Assembly: GCF_000710775.1 (NCBI RefSeq) | Contig: NZ_JOJP01000001.1 | Location: forward strand, 1,751,825-1,815,824 | Direction of reading: 5' to 3' | DNA: 64,000 nucleotides | Source of the DNA: Endozoicomonas elysicola | GTDB lineage: Bacteria; Pseudomonadota; Gammaproteobacteria; Pseudomonadales; Endozoicomonadaceae | Shown here: positions 18,395-26,548 of the stretch, piece by piece | Position numbering within the stretch: position 1 is the stretch's first letter | Layout of the letters: each line of letters starts with the position of its first letter | Made by a program: the position numbers and the translations under genes | The notes under the pieces: generated by a model | What the model was told of the DNA's origin: nothing | Seen by the model: only the letters and a program-made list of their open reading frames with translations | The model's database searches: none

Positions 18395-18856
18395 TCAGGT
18401 TCTTTCCGTATGGGACTGGCAGGTTGGCAATGCATAATCAAGCCATAGTGCGAGAAACTGGTTATGCTGCTCTTTCTCATCGGGCTGATGCATTTTAGCA
18501 TTAGGGTAATCGTATCGGGCCTGGATGATCTGGCTTGTTTTCCTGAATACCACTTCTGCCATACGTACATCATGGTAAAGGCGCACTTCAGCTTCTGGCA
18601 TTTTGAAAAAGCTTCCCCAGCAAGTATCCATCTTCAGTTTGAGCAATGTCGTAAAAGGTGCTCTCTCAAGGACATCAATGATCAGCCATTCCAGACGCTG
18701 ACCCTGACCTTTTACGTGTTTAACCGGCAGGTGGAAGTGCTCCTGTTTTGGCAGGTCTGGCAACAGGCGCATTATCCGCAGATAGTTCCCCTCACAAAGT
18801 TGCTGCAGGCGAATCAGATTGACATGGTAGTTTGGTTTTTTTGACTGTTTCTTCAT
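18395..18856 (-). CDS. yqiB: DUF1249 protein YqiB
   Basis: The 153-residue protein matches E. coli YqiB: an N-terminal LQQLCEGNYLRIMRLLPD, EVRLYHDVRMAEVV in the middle, and the signature ARYDYPNAKMHQPDEKEQHNQ followed by FLALWLDYAL. Its biochemical role is unknown; it is predicted cytoplasmic. The frame is open to ATG 18922, which would add 22 residues without family match, so Met at 18856 is preferred; neither start has a strong ribosome-binding site. It is divergent from tolC as in E. coli, but the nudF gene that normally lies between them is missing. Confidence 0.88.
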   Translation of the reverse strand: MKKQSKKPNYHVNLIRLQQLCEGNYLRIMRLLPDLPKQEHFHLPVKHVKGQGQRLEWLIIDVLERAPFTTLLKLKMDTCWGSFFKMPEAEVRLYHDVRMAEVVFRKTSQIIQARYDYPNAKMHQPDEKEQHNQFLALWLDYALPTCQSHTERT

Positions 18857-19069
18857 AATAACTATTATAGCGTCCTCATCCCGGCAGCCTAAAGAAGCAA
18901 TATCCATAGAGGAATTCGTCATACTACTGCATTTTTTGCGTAAATTAGTGTAGATTTCCTTGATCTGAGTTTGATACAGCGATTTTATCCCCCATCAGGG
19001 ACCAGTCTGTAAGCCTTTCTGCGAGAGGGCTGATAAACGGCTGGCGAACTTTCCAAGGATCACAAAATT

Positions 19070-20455
19070 ATGTCACGTAATAGTCGTAGAGGATTTCTGC
19101 TTGCTGCTCTGGCGGGTGCCGTGTTGAACGTGCAGGCTGCGTCAACTCAGTACAACCTGCTCGATGTCTACAATATGGCGCTGGAGAACGATGCCCAGTT
19201 GGCGGCGGCGCAGGCATCCATGAAAGCGACTCAGGAAACTGTTAACCAGAGCCGTGCTACATTGCTTCCAACACTCGGGCTATCTGCGAATACCCAATAT
19301 AGTCGTACATCACGTGATCAAGTTGGTGGGGGAGAGGATCCAGATAACTACAATTCCCATGGTTGGGGAGCAACCCTGAGCCAGCCCCTGTTCAATATGA
19401 ACAGCTGGTTTAATTATGAGCAGGCCAAGTCTGTGGGTGATCAGGCGTCTGCAGTGTTTGCCAATGCTCAGCAACAGTTGATTCTGCGGGTGGCTGAGTC
19501 TTACTTCAATGTTCTCAGGTCTGAAGATAGCCTGATGACGGCCAAAGCTCAGGAAAGAGCGCTCAAGCAGCAGCTGGATCAGGCTCGTGAGCGTTACAAT
19601 GTTGGCCTGATTGCAGAAACTGATGTGCTGGATGCCCGCGCTGCTTATGATAATGCCCGTGTTGCACGAATTCAGGCAGAGAATCAGGTATCTGTCAGCT
19701 ATGAAGGGTTGCGCACTATCGTCAATCAGGATGTGACTGATATTGCTCAACTGGAAAAGGCAATGCCGGTGGTGGCGCCGACACCGAATAATCCACAGGA
19801 GTGGGTGAGTACTGCGGTGGCCAATAACCTCGGTTTGAAAGCTGCCCGTGAAGGCTTGACCGCTTCCGAGTCCAAAGTGAAAGCCAGCAAGTCTGGGCAT
19901 GCGCCGACTGTGAATGCTTTTGCCAGCTATAACTACAGCTCGAGCAATTCAATTCAGGCACAAAATCAAGCGTACACTGGTGATGGCAAACAGACTGTTG
20001 TAGGTGTTCAGTTTGACCTGCCAATCTTCTCCGGTGGCGCTACTACGTCGGTAACCCGTCAAGCTGGCTACCAATTGGAAGAAGCTCAGAAGAACTTCGA
20101 TCAGCAGCTTCGTGATACCAATGCCAACACCCGTAATCTGCTGAGAACAGCTACTTCCGATGTTGATCGGGTTCAGGCCAGCTGTCAGGTCATTATTTCG
20201 TCTGAAAGCGCGCTGAAAGCGACTCAGAGTGGTTACGAAGTGGGTACCCGTAATATTACTGATGTACTGGATTCCCAGCAGCAGCTGTACTCTTCCATCA
20301 GTAATTACCTGAACACCCGTTATGACTTTATTGTTAATACCCTGAAGCTTAAGCAGGCAGCGGGTACGCTTAGTCCGGCTGATCTTGAAGAGCTTAACCA
20401 GTGGATGACCGATGCCAGCGATGAACTGTCTGTTCCTACAGAGTGTCGTGGTTAA
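19070..20455 (+). CDS. tolC: outer-membrane efflux channel TolC
   Basis: The 461-residue protein has a signal peptide (RRGFLLAALAGAVLNVQA) and two tandem OEP domains with the long coiled-coil helices and beta-strands of TolC, for example YNLLDVYNMALENDAQLAAAQASM at the start and a second, related half from about residue 250. It forms the trimeric exit duct for RND, MFS and type I systems; both RND pumps in this window lack their own outer-membrane partner and could use it. The divergent yqiB neighbour matches the E. coli arrangement. The C-terminus is short of the long unstructured tail seen in E. coli. Confidence 0.94.
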   Translation: MSRNSRRGFLLAALAGAVLNVQAASTQYNLLDVYNMALENDAQLAAAQASMKATQETVNQSRATLLPTLGLSANTQYSRTSRDQVGGGEDPDNYNSHGWGATLSQPLFNMNSWFNYEQAKSVGDQASAVFANAQQQLILRVAESYFNVLRSEDSLMTAKAQERALKQQLDQARERYNVGLIAETDVLDARAAYDNARVARIQAENQVSVSYEGLRTIVNQDVTDIAQLEKAMPVVAPTPNNPQEWVSTAVANNLGLKAAREGLTASESKVKASKSGHAPTVNAFASYNYSSSNSIQAQNQAYTGDGKQTVVGVQFDLPIFSGGATTSVTRQAGYQLEEAQKNFDQQLRDTNANTRNLLRTATSDVDRVQASCQVIISSESALKATQSGYEVGTRNITDVLDSQQQLYSSISNYLNTRYDFIVNTLKLKQAAGTLSPADLEELNQWMTDASDELSVPTECRG

Positions 20456-20484
20456 TTGCTGATTTAATTGTGATTTATTCTGAG

Positions 20485-20508
20485 ACGGCTCCTTGTGGAG
20501 CCGTTTTT
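20485..20508 (+). terminator. Rho-independent terminator of tolC
   Basis: ACGGCTCC, TTGT, GGAGCCGT form a perfect 8-bp stem followed by a T-run, about 30 bases after the tolC stop. Confidence 0.9.
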
Positions 20509-20520
20509 ATGTACATGGAT

Positions 20521-20658
20521 GTACTGTATCCTGAAAATGCAGGAGCAATTTTCAGGGAATGTTCAGAGGCGCACTGTATCCTGAAAATGCACGACTGCAT
20601 GGATGCGGGAGATAGAGTAACGCAGGAGCAGTTACCGGGAGCAATTTTCAGGGAATGT
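20521..20658. repeat. tandem palindromic repeats after tolC
   Basis: Two related units lie in tandem. Each opens with ACTGTATCCTGAAAATGC and closes with GCAATTTTCAGGGAATGT, the two ends being near inverted repeats. Unit A (20521-20562) has a loop of four bases; unit B (20571-20658) has a 50-base insert between the arms. They lie between the tolC terminator and a small gene. Confidence 0.75.
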
Positions 20659-20688
20659 ACGGTTCATCAGAATGAAGGCTCAGTCAGG

Positions 20689-21018
20689 ATGCGCTCTTCT
20701 ATACTGAGTAAATACTCGGTTATGGATGATGACTTCATGGATGAGCATACTAAAAGCACTGAAGCCAGAATGAAGGTATTTGTAGATGAGGGTTGCTCAT
20801 TGGCAGAAGCTTTCCTGAAAACCTTTGCTGATGAAGACTTACAGGAACAGCAGGTGGTGATGAACCGGATTCTGGGCAAGCTCTCTATTCAGGGACTGCA
20901 ATCTGGCAGTGACTATTACTTTGTGGATGGTAGCCGCTTGAATATTGACCCTGCTGTGGATTCAATGCTGGCGACTAAATCATCCAGCACTGATATCAGA
21001 CCAAGGCCTTCGGCCTGA
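20689..21018 (+). CDS. small hypothetical protein, 109 residues
   Basis: The frame is open upstream to 20443, but that part runs through the tolC terminator and the palindromic repeats, so ATG 20689 (MRSSILSKYSVMDDDFMDEH) is the likely start. The product is acidic, hydrophilic and mostly helical (SLAEAFLKTFADEDLQEQQVVMNRIL), without membrane segment. No family is recognised. A terminator overlaps its stop. The lack of a strong ribosome-binding site leaves some doubt that it is expressed. Confidence 0.55.
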   Translation: MRSSILSKYSVMDDDFMDEHTKSTEARMKVFVDEGCSLAEAFLKTFADEDLQEQQVVMNRILGKLSIQGLQSGSDYYFVDGSRLNIDPAVDSMLATKSSSTDIRPRPSA

Positions 21019-21027
21019 TTTTTTTAT
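21004..21027 (+). terminator. Rho-independent terminator
   Basis: AGGCC, TTC, GGCCT followed by GA and a run of seven T. It overlaps the stop codon of the 109-residue gene. On the other strand it would also follow waaA, which ends at 21042, but without a T-run. Confidence 0.65.
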
Positions 21028-21041
21028 TAAGAGTCCCGTTA

Positions 21042-22325
21042 TTAAGCCGTTACAAACCGGCTAACTAATGTGAGGACTCTGTCGAGAGCCCCACGGTTGG
21101 CACTGACAAACTCCCCGGCATGGCGGCTCATTACCTCATATTCGTTTTTATTCTGAATCAACCGGATGGCTTCCTGAGCCAGTTCTTCGCTGTTATTCAC
21201 AATTTTCAAACCTCCGGCTTTAACCAGTGAATCGCTGATTTCTTCAAAGTTAAAAACATGAGGGCCTGAGAGCACTGGAAGATTAAGAGCAGCGGGCTCA
21301 AGCATATTATGGCCTCCGGTAGGAACAAGGCTACCGCCGACATAGGCAATATCCGATGCTGCAAACAGCTTCATCATTTCGCCCATGGTGTCTCCGAGGA
21401 TAACTCTGGTTTCACCAGAAGGCTGGGTTCCCTGGCTATGGCGAACTACAGAGAGCTGGTTGTCCTGGATCAGCTGGTGAACACCGTCAAACCTTTCCGG
21501 GTGTCTGGGAACCAAAAGCAGACGCATTTCAGGAGCATTCGTCAGAATGGTTTTGAAGGCATCCAGAATCTGCTGGTCTTCTCCTTCATGGGTGCTGGCA
21601 GCCACAAAGATACGAATATCACTGCCCATGCCCTGTTGCCATTTTTCTCTGAGGGCTTTACCTGCAGCAATCACTTCGGGTGACACATCAAGATCAAACT
21701 TAATGCTACCTGTGTTACTGAGCTGTCTCTCAGGAAGACCCAGCTCCAGAAAGCGGCGGGCAGTCTCATCATTCTGGGCCGCAACCATATCAATTTGTTC
21801 CAGCATGGGGCGGGTGAGGAGGCTGAAGCGTCCATAACCCCTGGCAGATCGTTCTGATAAGCGGGCATTGACTATCAACACAGGGATGCGCCGTTTATGG
21901 CACGCTGCAATAGTGTTGGGCCATAGCTCGGTATCAACCACAATAGCCATGACCGGTTTTACTTTGTCCAGAAACCGTTTTATCGCGCCGGGCAGATCAT
22001 AACTGGCATAGACGTGCTCCACACTGTCACCATGGATTTTTCGAACCTGTGCAGAGCCCGTAGGCGTCATGGTGGTAATCAGAATACGATGATCCGGGTA
22101 GTTTTTCTGAAGTTGCTTAACCAGAGGCCCACTGGCAATGGTTTCCCCCATTGACACTGAGTGCACCCAGATAACGGGTTTGGTCGAAGGTGGAAGGTTA
22201 AAGAAACCAAAGCGTTCCGCTTTTCTTTGCCAGTACTCTGGGGCTTTTCTGGATCGCAAGTAAAGGCGAACCATAGCCAGAGGGGAGATCAGGTATAACA
22301 GCAACGAATAGAAGAAACGACTCAT
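21042..22325 (-). CDS. waaA: 3-deoxy-D-manno-octulosonic acid (Kdo) transferase
   Basis: The 427-residue inner-membrane-associated GT-B glycosyltransferase adds Kdo to lipid IVA during lipopolysaccharide core synthesis. It has one N-terminal membrane anchor (FFYSLLLYLISPLAMVRLYL), the acceptor-side motif WVHSVSMGET with the catalytic Glu, and the Kdo-binding C-terminal half with LVPRHPERF and YVGGSLVPTGGHNMLEPAAL. Length is typical (about 420-430). A dispersed inverted-repeat element lies directly upstream of the start and could carry or disturb the promoter. Confidence 0.95.
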   Translation of the reverse strand: MSRFFYSLLLYLISPLAMVRLYLRSRKAPEYWQRKAERFGFFNLPPSTKPVIWVHSVSMGETIASGPLVKQLQKNYPDHRILITTMTPTGSAQVRKIHGDSVEHVYASYDLPGAIKRFLDKVKPVMAIVVDTELWPNTIAACHKRRIPVLIVNARLSERSARGYGRFSLLTRPMLEQIDMVAAQNDETARRFLELGLPERQLSNTGSIKFDLDVSPEVIAAGKALREKWQQGMGSDIRIFVAASTHEGEDQQILDAFKTILTNAPEMRLLLVPRHPERFDGVHQLIQDNQLSVVRHSQGTQPSGETRVILGDTMGEMMKLFAASDIAYVGGSLVPTGGHNMLEPAALNLPVLSGPHVFNFEEISDSLVKAGGLKIVNNSEELAQEAIRLIQNKNEYEVMSRHAGEFVSANRGALDRVLTLVSRFVTA

Positions 22326-22343
22326 GCACCAGCGCCATGTTGA

Positions 22344-22487
22344 TATACCCGTCGCCTTTCAGGTTGCTACTTTGTTGGCTGCACTCGCTCACTGGAGCGC
22401 CAGCTCGGCCCGATCACCTACTCATTGTAGGCTCATGGGGCTTCACTTACTTGCCGCCGCGTAGCAACTTGAAATCCTTTGGGTATA
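22344..22487. repeat. dispersed inverted-repeat element, copy 2 (144 bp)
   Basis: The left end, TATACCCGTCGCCTTTCAGG then TTGCTAC, is the imperfect inverse of the right end, GTAGCAACTTGAAATCC then TTTGGGTATA. Blocks TACTTTGTTGGCTGCACTCG and TTGCCGCCGCGTAG are shared with copy 1 at 10437-10564. The middle differs, with a short stem region CTACTCATTGTAGG. There is no coding frame. Confidence 0.82.
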
Positions 22488-22643
22488 GGATGAAACAGGG
22501 AATAATAACAGATTAAGGTAACTCTCTTTAGATAGCAGGCATAACAATTAGTTCTTCGAATGTTTGAAGCTTTTTTTCCTCTCAACTTTTCTGCCCGTAT
22601 AATGCCGCTCATTTACTTTTCTAAACAGGCTGGGACTCCCGTT

Positions 22644-24131
22644 ATGAGCAGCGTTATGGGCAGCAACTCTACACACACGCTGATGGTGCAGGGCACGACC
22701 AGTGATGCAGGCAAAAGTGCGTTAGTGGCAGGTCTCTGCCGGGTTTTCAGGCGTCACGGACTCTCTGTAGCCCCCTTTAAACCCCAGAATATGGCGTTGA
22801 ACAGCGCCGTTACTGAAGACGGTGGTGAGATTGGCCGCGCCCAGGCGCTTCAGGCCGCTGCTGCTGGGTTAGAGCCCCATACTGATATGAACCCGGTGTT
22901 GCTGAAACCGAACAGTGACATTGGTGCCCAGGTGATTGTGAATGGTCGCTCTATTGGCGAAATGGATGCAACCCAATACCACGCCTACAAGCCTGAAGTG
23001 ATGGAAGCCATTATGCGCTCCTGGCAGCGGCTACAGAGCCATTATCAAACCGTACTGGTAGAAGGTGCGGGTAGCCCAGCAGAAATCAACCTGCGGGAAG
23101 GCGATGTGGCTAATATGGGCTTTGCAGAAAAAGCAGATTGCCCGGTGATTATTATTGCGGATATCGATAAGGGCGGTGTCTTTGCCCATCTGTACGGTAC
23201 GTTGGCATTGTTGTCTGAGTCCGAACAGGCGCGAGTAAAAGGATTTGTTATTAATCGTTTTCGAGGTGATGTGAAGCTGTTGGAGCCCGGTTTGAGATGG
23301 CTGGAAGAAAAGACAGGTAAGCCTGTACTGGGTGTTTTGCCTTATCTTCATGGCTTACACCTTGAAGCGGAAGATGCTGTCATTTCTCACCAGCATGTAG
23401 AGGAGGGGCAAAAGGTTCTGAAAGTTGCGGTTCCCATTTTAACCCGTACCAGTAATCACACAGACTTTGACCCTCTTCGCCTTCACCCCGAAGTGGACGT
23501 TCACTTTATCGGAAAAGGACAGTCTATACCTGAATGTGATCTGGTCATTATTCCCGGCACCAAAAACACTAGAACCGACCTTGAGTTCCTCAAAGAGAAC
23601 GGCTGGGGTCAGGATATCCTTCGACATCTGCGCTATGGCGGCAAACTGATGGGCATCTGCGGTGGATATCAGATGCTGGGTAAGGCTGTGCATGACCCAG
23701 ATGGTATTGAAGGCATGGCCGGAAGCTCTGATGCTTTAGGTCTGTTGGACCTGGAAACCACCATGATTCGTGAGAAAACGCTCACACGCGTTAGTGGGGT
23801 TATGCAACTGCCGGGTCAAGACCCTGTTCCTGTCACAGGCTATGAGATTCATGCAGGTGTTACAAAAGGGCCAGCGATGAATCACCCATTAATCAGACTC
23901 GATCAGGAAGTGGATGGTGTAATGTCTGAAGATGGTCAGATATTTGGTACCTATCTGCACGGCGTGTTTGAAGAGCCTGATGCCTGTACGGCTATTTTGC
24001 GATGGGCTGGGTTGAAGGACGCTTCAAGAATTGATTATCGCCTGTTGCGGGAAGAGGGTATTAACCGTATGGCGGACGCTATCGAAGAAAGTCTCGATAT
24101 GAGACAAATCTTCGAGCTGTGCGGTGTTTAA
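22644..24131 (+). CDS. cobQ: cobyric acid synthase
   Basis: The 495-residue enzyme amidates cobyrinic acid a,c-diamide at four side chains, using glutamine and ATP. The N-terminal dethiobiotin-synthase-like ATPase begins [20 protein letters not shown] (P-loop); [24 protein letters not shown] and NRFRGD follow. The C-terminal class I amidotransferase domain has the nucleophile in [10 protein letters not shown] and a later His in GTYLHGVFE. The frame extends to 22560, but family alignment favours ATG 22644. With the adenosyltransferase and B12 uptake genes following, it fits salvage of cobinamide or precursors; no other corrin-ring genes are present in the window. Confidence 0.95.
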   Translation: MSSVMGSNSTHTLMVQGTTSDAGKSALVAGLCRVFRRHGLSVAPFKPQNMALNSAVTEDGGEIGRAQALQAAAAGLEPHTDMNPVLLKPNSDIGAQVIVNGRSIGEMDATQYHAYKPEVMEAIMRSWQRLQSHYQTVLVEGAGSPAEINLREGDVANMGFAEKADCPVIIIADIDKGGVFAHLYGTLALLSESEQARVKGFVINRFRGDVKLLEPGLRWLEEKTGKPVLGVLPYLHGLHLEAEDAVISHQHVEEGQKVLKVAVPILTRTSNHTDFDPLRLHPEVDVHFIGKGQSIPECDLVIIPGTKNTRTDLEFLKENGWGQDILRHLRYGGKLMGICGGYQMLGKAVHDPDGIEGMAGSSDALGLLDLETTMIREKTLTRVSGVMQLPGQDPVPVTGYEIHAGVTKGPAMNHPLIRLDQEVDGVMSEDGQIFGTYLHGVFEEPDACTAILRWAGLKDASRIDYRLLREEGINRMADAIEESLDMRQIFELCGV

Positions 24132-24163
24132 TAATATCTAAATGACTATTGTCGTATTTTGTT

Positions 24164-24233
24164 AACCACAGAGACCACAAAGAGCACAAAGAAAGAAAAG
24201 CACTTCTTCGTGCCCTTTGTGGTCTCTGTGGTT
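24164..24233. repeat. 19-bp perfect inverted repeat between cobQ and the adenosyltransferase gene
   Basis: AACCACAGAGACCACAAAG at 24164-24182 returns as its exact reverse complement at 24215-24233 around a 32-base loop. It lies within the 138 bases between the two genes, and could attenuate read-through. The same kind of CACAGAGACCACAAAG hairpin is known as a dispersed repeat in many bacterial genomes. Confidence 0.8.
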
Positions 24234-24269
24234 CAAAGTATGTACCAGCTACCAAGAAGAATCCGAGAA

Positions 24270-24884
24270 ATGACTGAAAAAAAAGGCTATAGACTTACCC
24301 GCATCTACACCCGTACCGGTGATAAAGGTACAACCCGTATTGGCGATGGACAACAGTTGCCAAAGTCCCACCCGAGGATACATGCCATTGGCTCTGTGGA
24401 TGAAACCAACAGCTGGCTGGGCATGTTGATCCATTCCCTCAAGCAGGAGAGTGAGGTTACGGTAGACCAGCTGAAGCAAATTCAGGATATCCAGCATCGT
24501 ATGTTTGATGTGGGTGGTGAACTGGCCATGCCGGGCTATCAGCTGATCCAGGAAGAGCACACAAAAGCGATTGAAGCGCTGATTGATGAGCTGAATGAAC
24601 CACTGCCACCTTTGAAGAACTTCACGCTGCCTGGCGGCGGTCAGTCTGCCTGTCACTGTCATATGGCCAGAACCGTATCCCGCAGGGCAGAAAGACATGT
24701 CATTGAATTGAATGATGTGCTTCAGGAGAGCGGAGAAAAGGTCAATGAGCCACTGCTTAAGTTTGTTAACCGCTTATCAGATCTGATGTATGTGCTTGGT
24801 CGCCATTGTGCACTTAAGGATGAAGGCGAAGTGCTTTGGCAAGCATCGGAGAAAAGTAAAATCACTGACCAGGATCAAAAATAA
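24270..24884 (+). CDS. PduO-type cob(I)alamin adenosyltransferase
   Basis: The 204-residue enzyme transfers the adenosyl group of ATP to cob(I)alamin. The N-terminal ATP loop is IYTRTGDKGTTRIGDGQQL; VDETNSWLGML, FTLPGGGQSACHCHMARTVSRRAERHV and FVNRLSDLMYVLGRH are the family's conserved blocks, including the Arg/Glu cluster RRAER. ATG 24270 is chosen because the upstream open frame runs through the inverted repeat at 24164-24233. It lies downstream of cobQ and just before the cobalamin riboswitch, so corrinoid activation is coupled to uptake. Confidence 0.94.
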   Translation: MTEKKGYRLTRIYTRTGDKGTTRIGDGQQLPKSHPRIHAIGSVDETNSWLGMLIHSLKQESEVTVDQLKQIQDIQHRMFDVGGELAMPGYQLIQEEHTKAIEALIDELNEPLPPLKNFTLPGGGQSACHCHMARTVSRRAERHVIELNDVLQESGEKVNEPLLKFVNRLSDLMYVLGRHCALKDEGEVLWQASEKSKITDQDQK

Positions 24885-24959
24885 GTACAGGAAATCGACA
24901 AGTCCCTAGTGATTTAAGACGAATGTTTGGTTAGTATTGCGAAACTTTGTAAGGGTTAC

Positions 24960-25165
24960 GTCAGTGATAGGTATGAATCACGACGCTTTTGACCACTCAT
25001 CGTTGATGAAGTTTATGAGTCAAAAGAGGGAACAGGGTGAGAAACCCTGACTGTACCCGCAACTGTAATGGAAGAGTTCTCAGCAATATACGTCACTGGT
25101 TATACCGGGAAGACTGCTGAGAATGATGACGCCAGAGTCAGGAAACCTGCCTTTGCAAAGCCCAA
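24960..25165 (+). promoter_or_regulatory. cobalamin riboswitch (AdoCbl aptamer) upstream of btuF
   Basis: The conserved elements appear in order: AGAGGGAACAGGGTG, CTGTACCCGCAACTGTAA, GTCACTGG...GGGAAG, GATGAC, and the B12 box GCCAGAGTCAGGAAACCTGC. The stem CTTTTGACCACTCAT/ATGAGTCAAAAG closes one arm. The aptamer ends about 310 bases before btuF, an unusually long distance, because a palindromic element (25205-25298) lies between. A hairpin over the btuF ribosome-binding site may be the expression platform. Ends of the aptamer are approximate. Confidence 0.93.
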
Positions 25166-25204
25166 GATGGGAGCCTGCCGGACTTACCACTGACCTACTG
25201 CGAA

Positions 25205-25298
25205 AAAGTCGGGTTTGGCCATTTTTTATGCTGCTTTTCGTTGAATAGAACCACTATTCGCCTCAAATCAGCATAAAAAATGACTCAAACCGGACTTT
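25205..25298. repeat. 94-bp palindromic element inside the riboswitch leader
   Basis: Arms of about 29 bases: AAAGTCGGGTTTGGCCAT followed by TTTTTATGCTG on the left, and the near inverse CAGCATAAAAAATGACTC then AAACCGGACTTT on the right. An inner hairpin GAATAG/CTATTC sits at the centre. No coding frame. It stands between the aptamer and btuF. Confidence 0.78.
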
Positions 25299-25442
25299 CT
25301 CTCGCTACGGTCGGCTAAGCCCGACAGGCTCCCGAGCAGCCTGTATATGCGGGCGCAAACCGGGCGGGTAACCTGGCGGCTGGGAACACATCTCCTTTTA
25401 CACTGTACTTTTCTGAATAAAGTCCAGTGGCCGCGTGTGCCG

Positions 25443-25468
25443 CCCTGAGTATTGGTTGTGACTCAGGG
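25443..25468 (+). promoter_or_regulatory. hairpin masking the btuF ribosome-binding site
   Basis: CCCTGAG at 25443-25449 pairs perfectly with CTCAGGG at 25462-25468. The right arm contains AGGG, the only purine-rich ribosome-binding site, five bases before ATG 25474. In enteric btuB-type cobalamin riboswitches ligand binding favours such a masked state. This role is inferred. Confidence 0.6.
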
Positions 25469-25473
25469 ACACC

Positions 25474-26490
25474 ATGAAAACACATTCCTTGCAATACAAG
25501 ACACTGAAGAGCAGGCTGCCCAGGGTAATGCTGGTCGTGGCTATGGCGTTGGCCAATGCTGTTTCGTTTCTTTTCAGTACTGCTCAGGGCAGTGAGTCTG
25601 ACAGCCAGTATTGTGTGACAGACATGAGTGACCGCTCTGTCTGCTTGAATACCCGTACACCCAAAATAATCAGCCTGTCACCGGGCTCTACAGAATTACT
25701 GTTTGCTGCTGGCGCTGGTTCGCGCGTTATTGCAGTTGATAAGCACAGCGATTATCCCGAATCGGTTAAACAGTTACCCAATGTGGGTGGCTACCCCAAC
25801 GTCAATGTTGAAGCCATTGTTGCTATGAAGCCTGACCTGGTGGTGGTATGGACGGCAGGAAATTCTCAGAAAGTGATACGTCAACTGGAGTCTTTGGGCG
25901 TCAAAACTTTTCATATCGATGTTGTGGATTTTGCAGGTATTGAGCAGGCCATCCAGAGTCTCGGGCAAGTCGCGGGCACAGAAAAAGAAGCAAACCGGGT
26001 TGTTGATGATTTTTCTACGCAGTTGAAGGCGTTGCAGAACAATTATGGCCAGCGTGAGCCCGTTTCGGTGTTCTTTGAAATCTGGCGCTCTCCATTGATG
26101 ACTGTTGGCAGTGGCCAGGTTATTGATGATGTTATCTCTCTATGTGGTGGTCAGAATATATACGGCGATATTTCTGAACGTATTCCAAAAATCGGTATCG
26201 AATCTATGATTACTCGTGATCCACAGGTGATTATTGGTTCTGATCCGAGAGGTGATACACCGGAAACACGGAAGGATTTGATGGACTACTGGAGCCAGTG
26301 GCAAAACCTGCAGGCAGTAAAGAGCCATCAATTGTTTTCAGTACCCAGTGATCTGATTGCCAGACCAACGCCCAGGATTCTGGAAGGGGCAGAGATGATC
26401 TGTCATCAGTTGCAAACTGTACGCTCAGAGGCAAGCCATTCTGAATATGTGGCTTCCCAGATACCACTTCATCAAGAGAGCCCATTCTGA
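25474..26490 (+). CDS. btuF: periplasmic vitamin B12-binding protein BtuF-like
   Basis: The 338-residue protein has a long basic/hydrophobic signal sequence (cleavage near TAQG, residue 39) and the two-lobed cluster A-II solute-binding fold: RIISLSPGSTELLFAAGAG-type start (TPKIISLSPGSTELLF), VGGYPNVNVEAIVAMKPDLVV, and the backbone helix linker typical of BtuF. It would deliver corrinoid to BtuCD, which is not in this window. It lies under a cobalamin riboswitch and is followed by btuB after 58 bases, so the two are probably co-transcribed. A siderophore role is less likely given this control. Confidence 0.88.
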   Translation: MKTHSLQYKTLKSRLPRVMLVVAMALANAVSFLFSTAQGSESDSQYCVTDMSDRSVCLNTRTPKIISLSPGSTELLFAAGAGSRVIAVDKHSDYPESVKQLPNVGGYPNVNVEAIVAMKPDLVVVWTAGNSQKVIRQLESLGVKTFHIDVVDFAGIEQAIQSLGQVAGTEKEANRVVDDFSTQLKALQNNYGQREPVSVFFEIWRSPLMTVGSGQVIDDVISLCGGQNIYGDISERIPKIGIESMITRDPQVIIGSDPRGDTPETRKDLMDYWSQWQNLQAVKSHQLFSVPSDLIARPTPRILEGAEMICHQLQTVRSEASHSEYVASQIPLHQESPF

Positions 26491-26548
26491 AAAGACGGGC
26501 TCCTGCAAATTTTTAAGACCATTCGCTTACGGTAAGGATGTAAACAAA

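Noticed and set aside
24960-25165. A tRNA or T-box element in the long leader before btuF.
   Set aside because: The B12 box and the CCCGCAACTGTAA core define a cobalamin aptamer; no anticodon-like arm is present.
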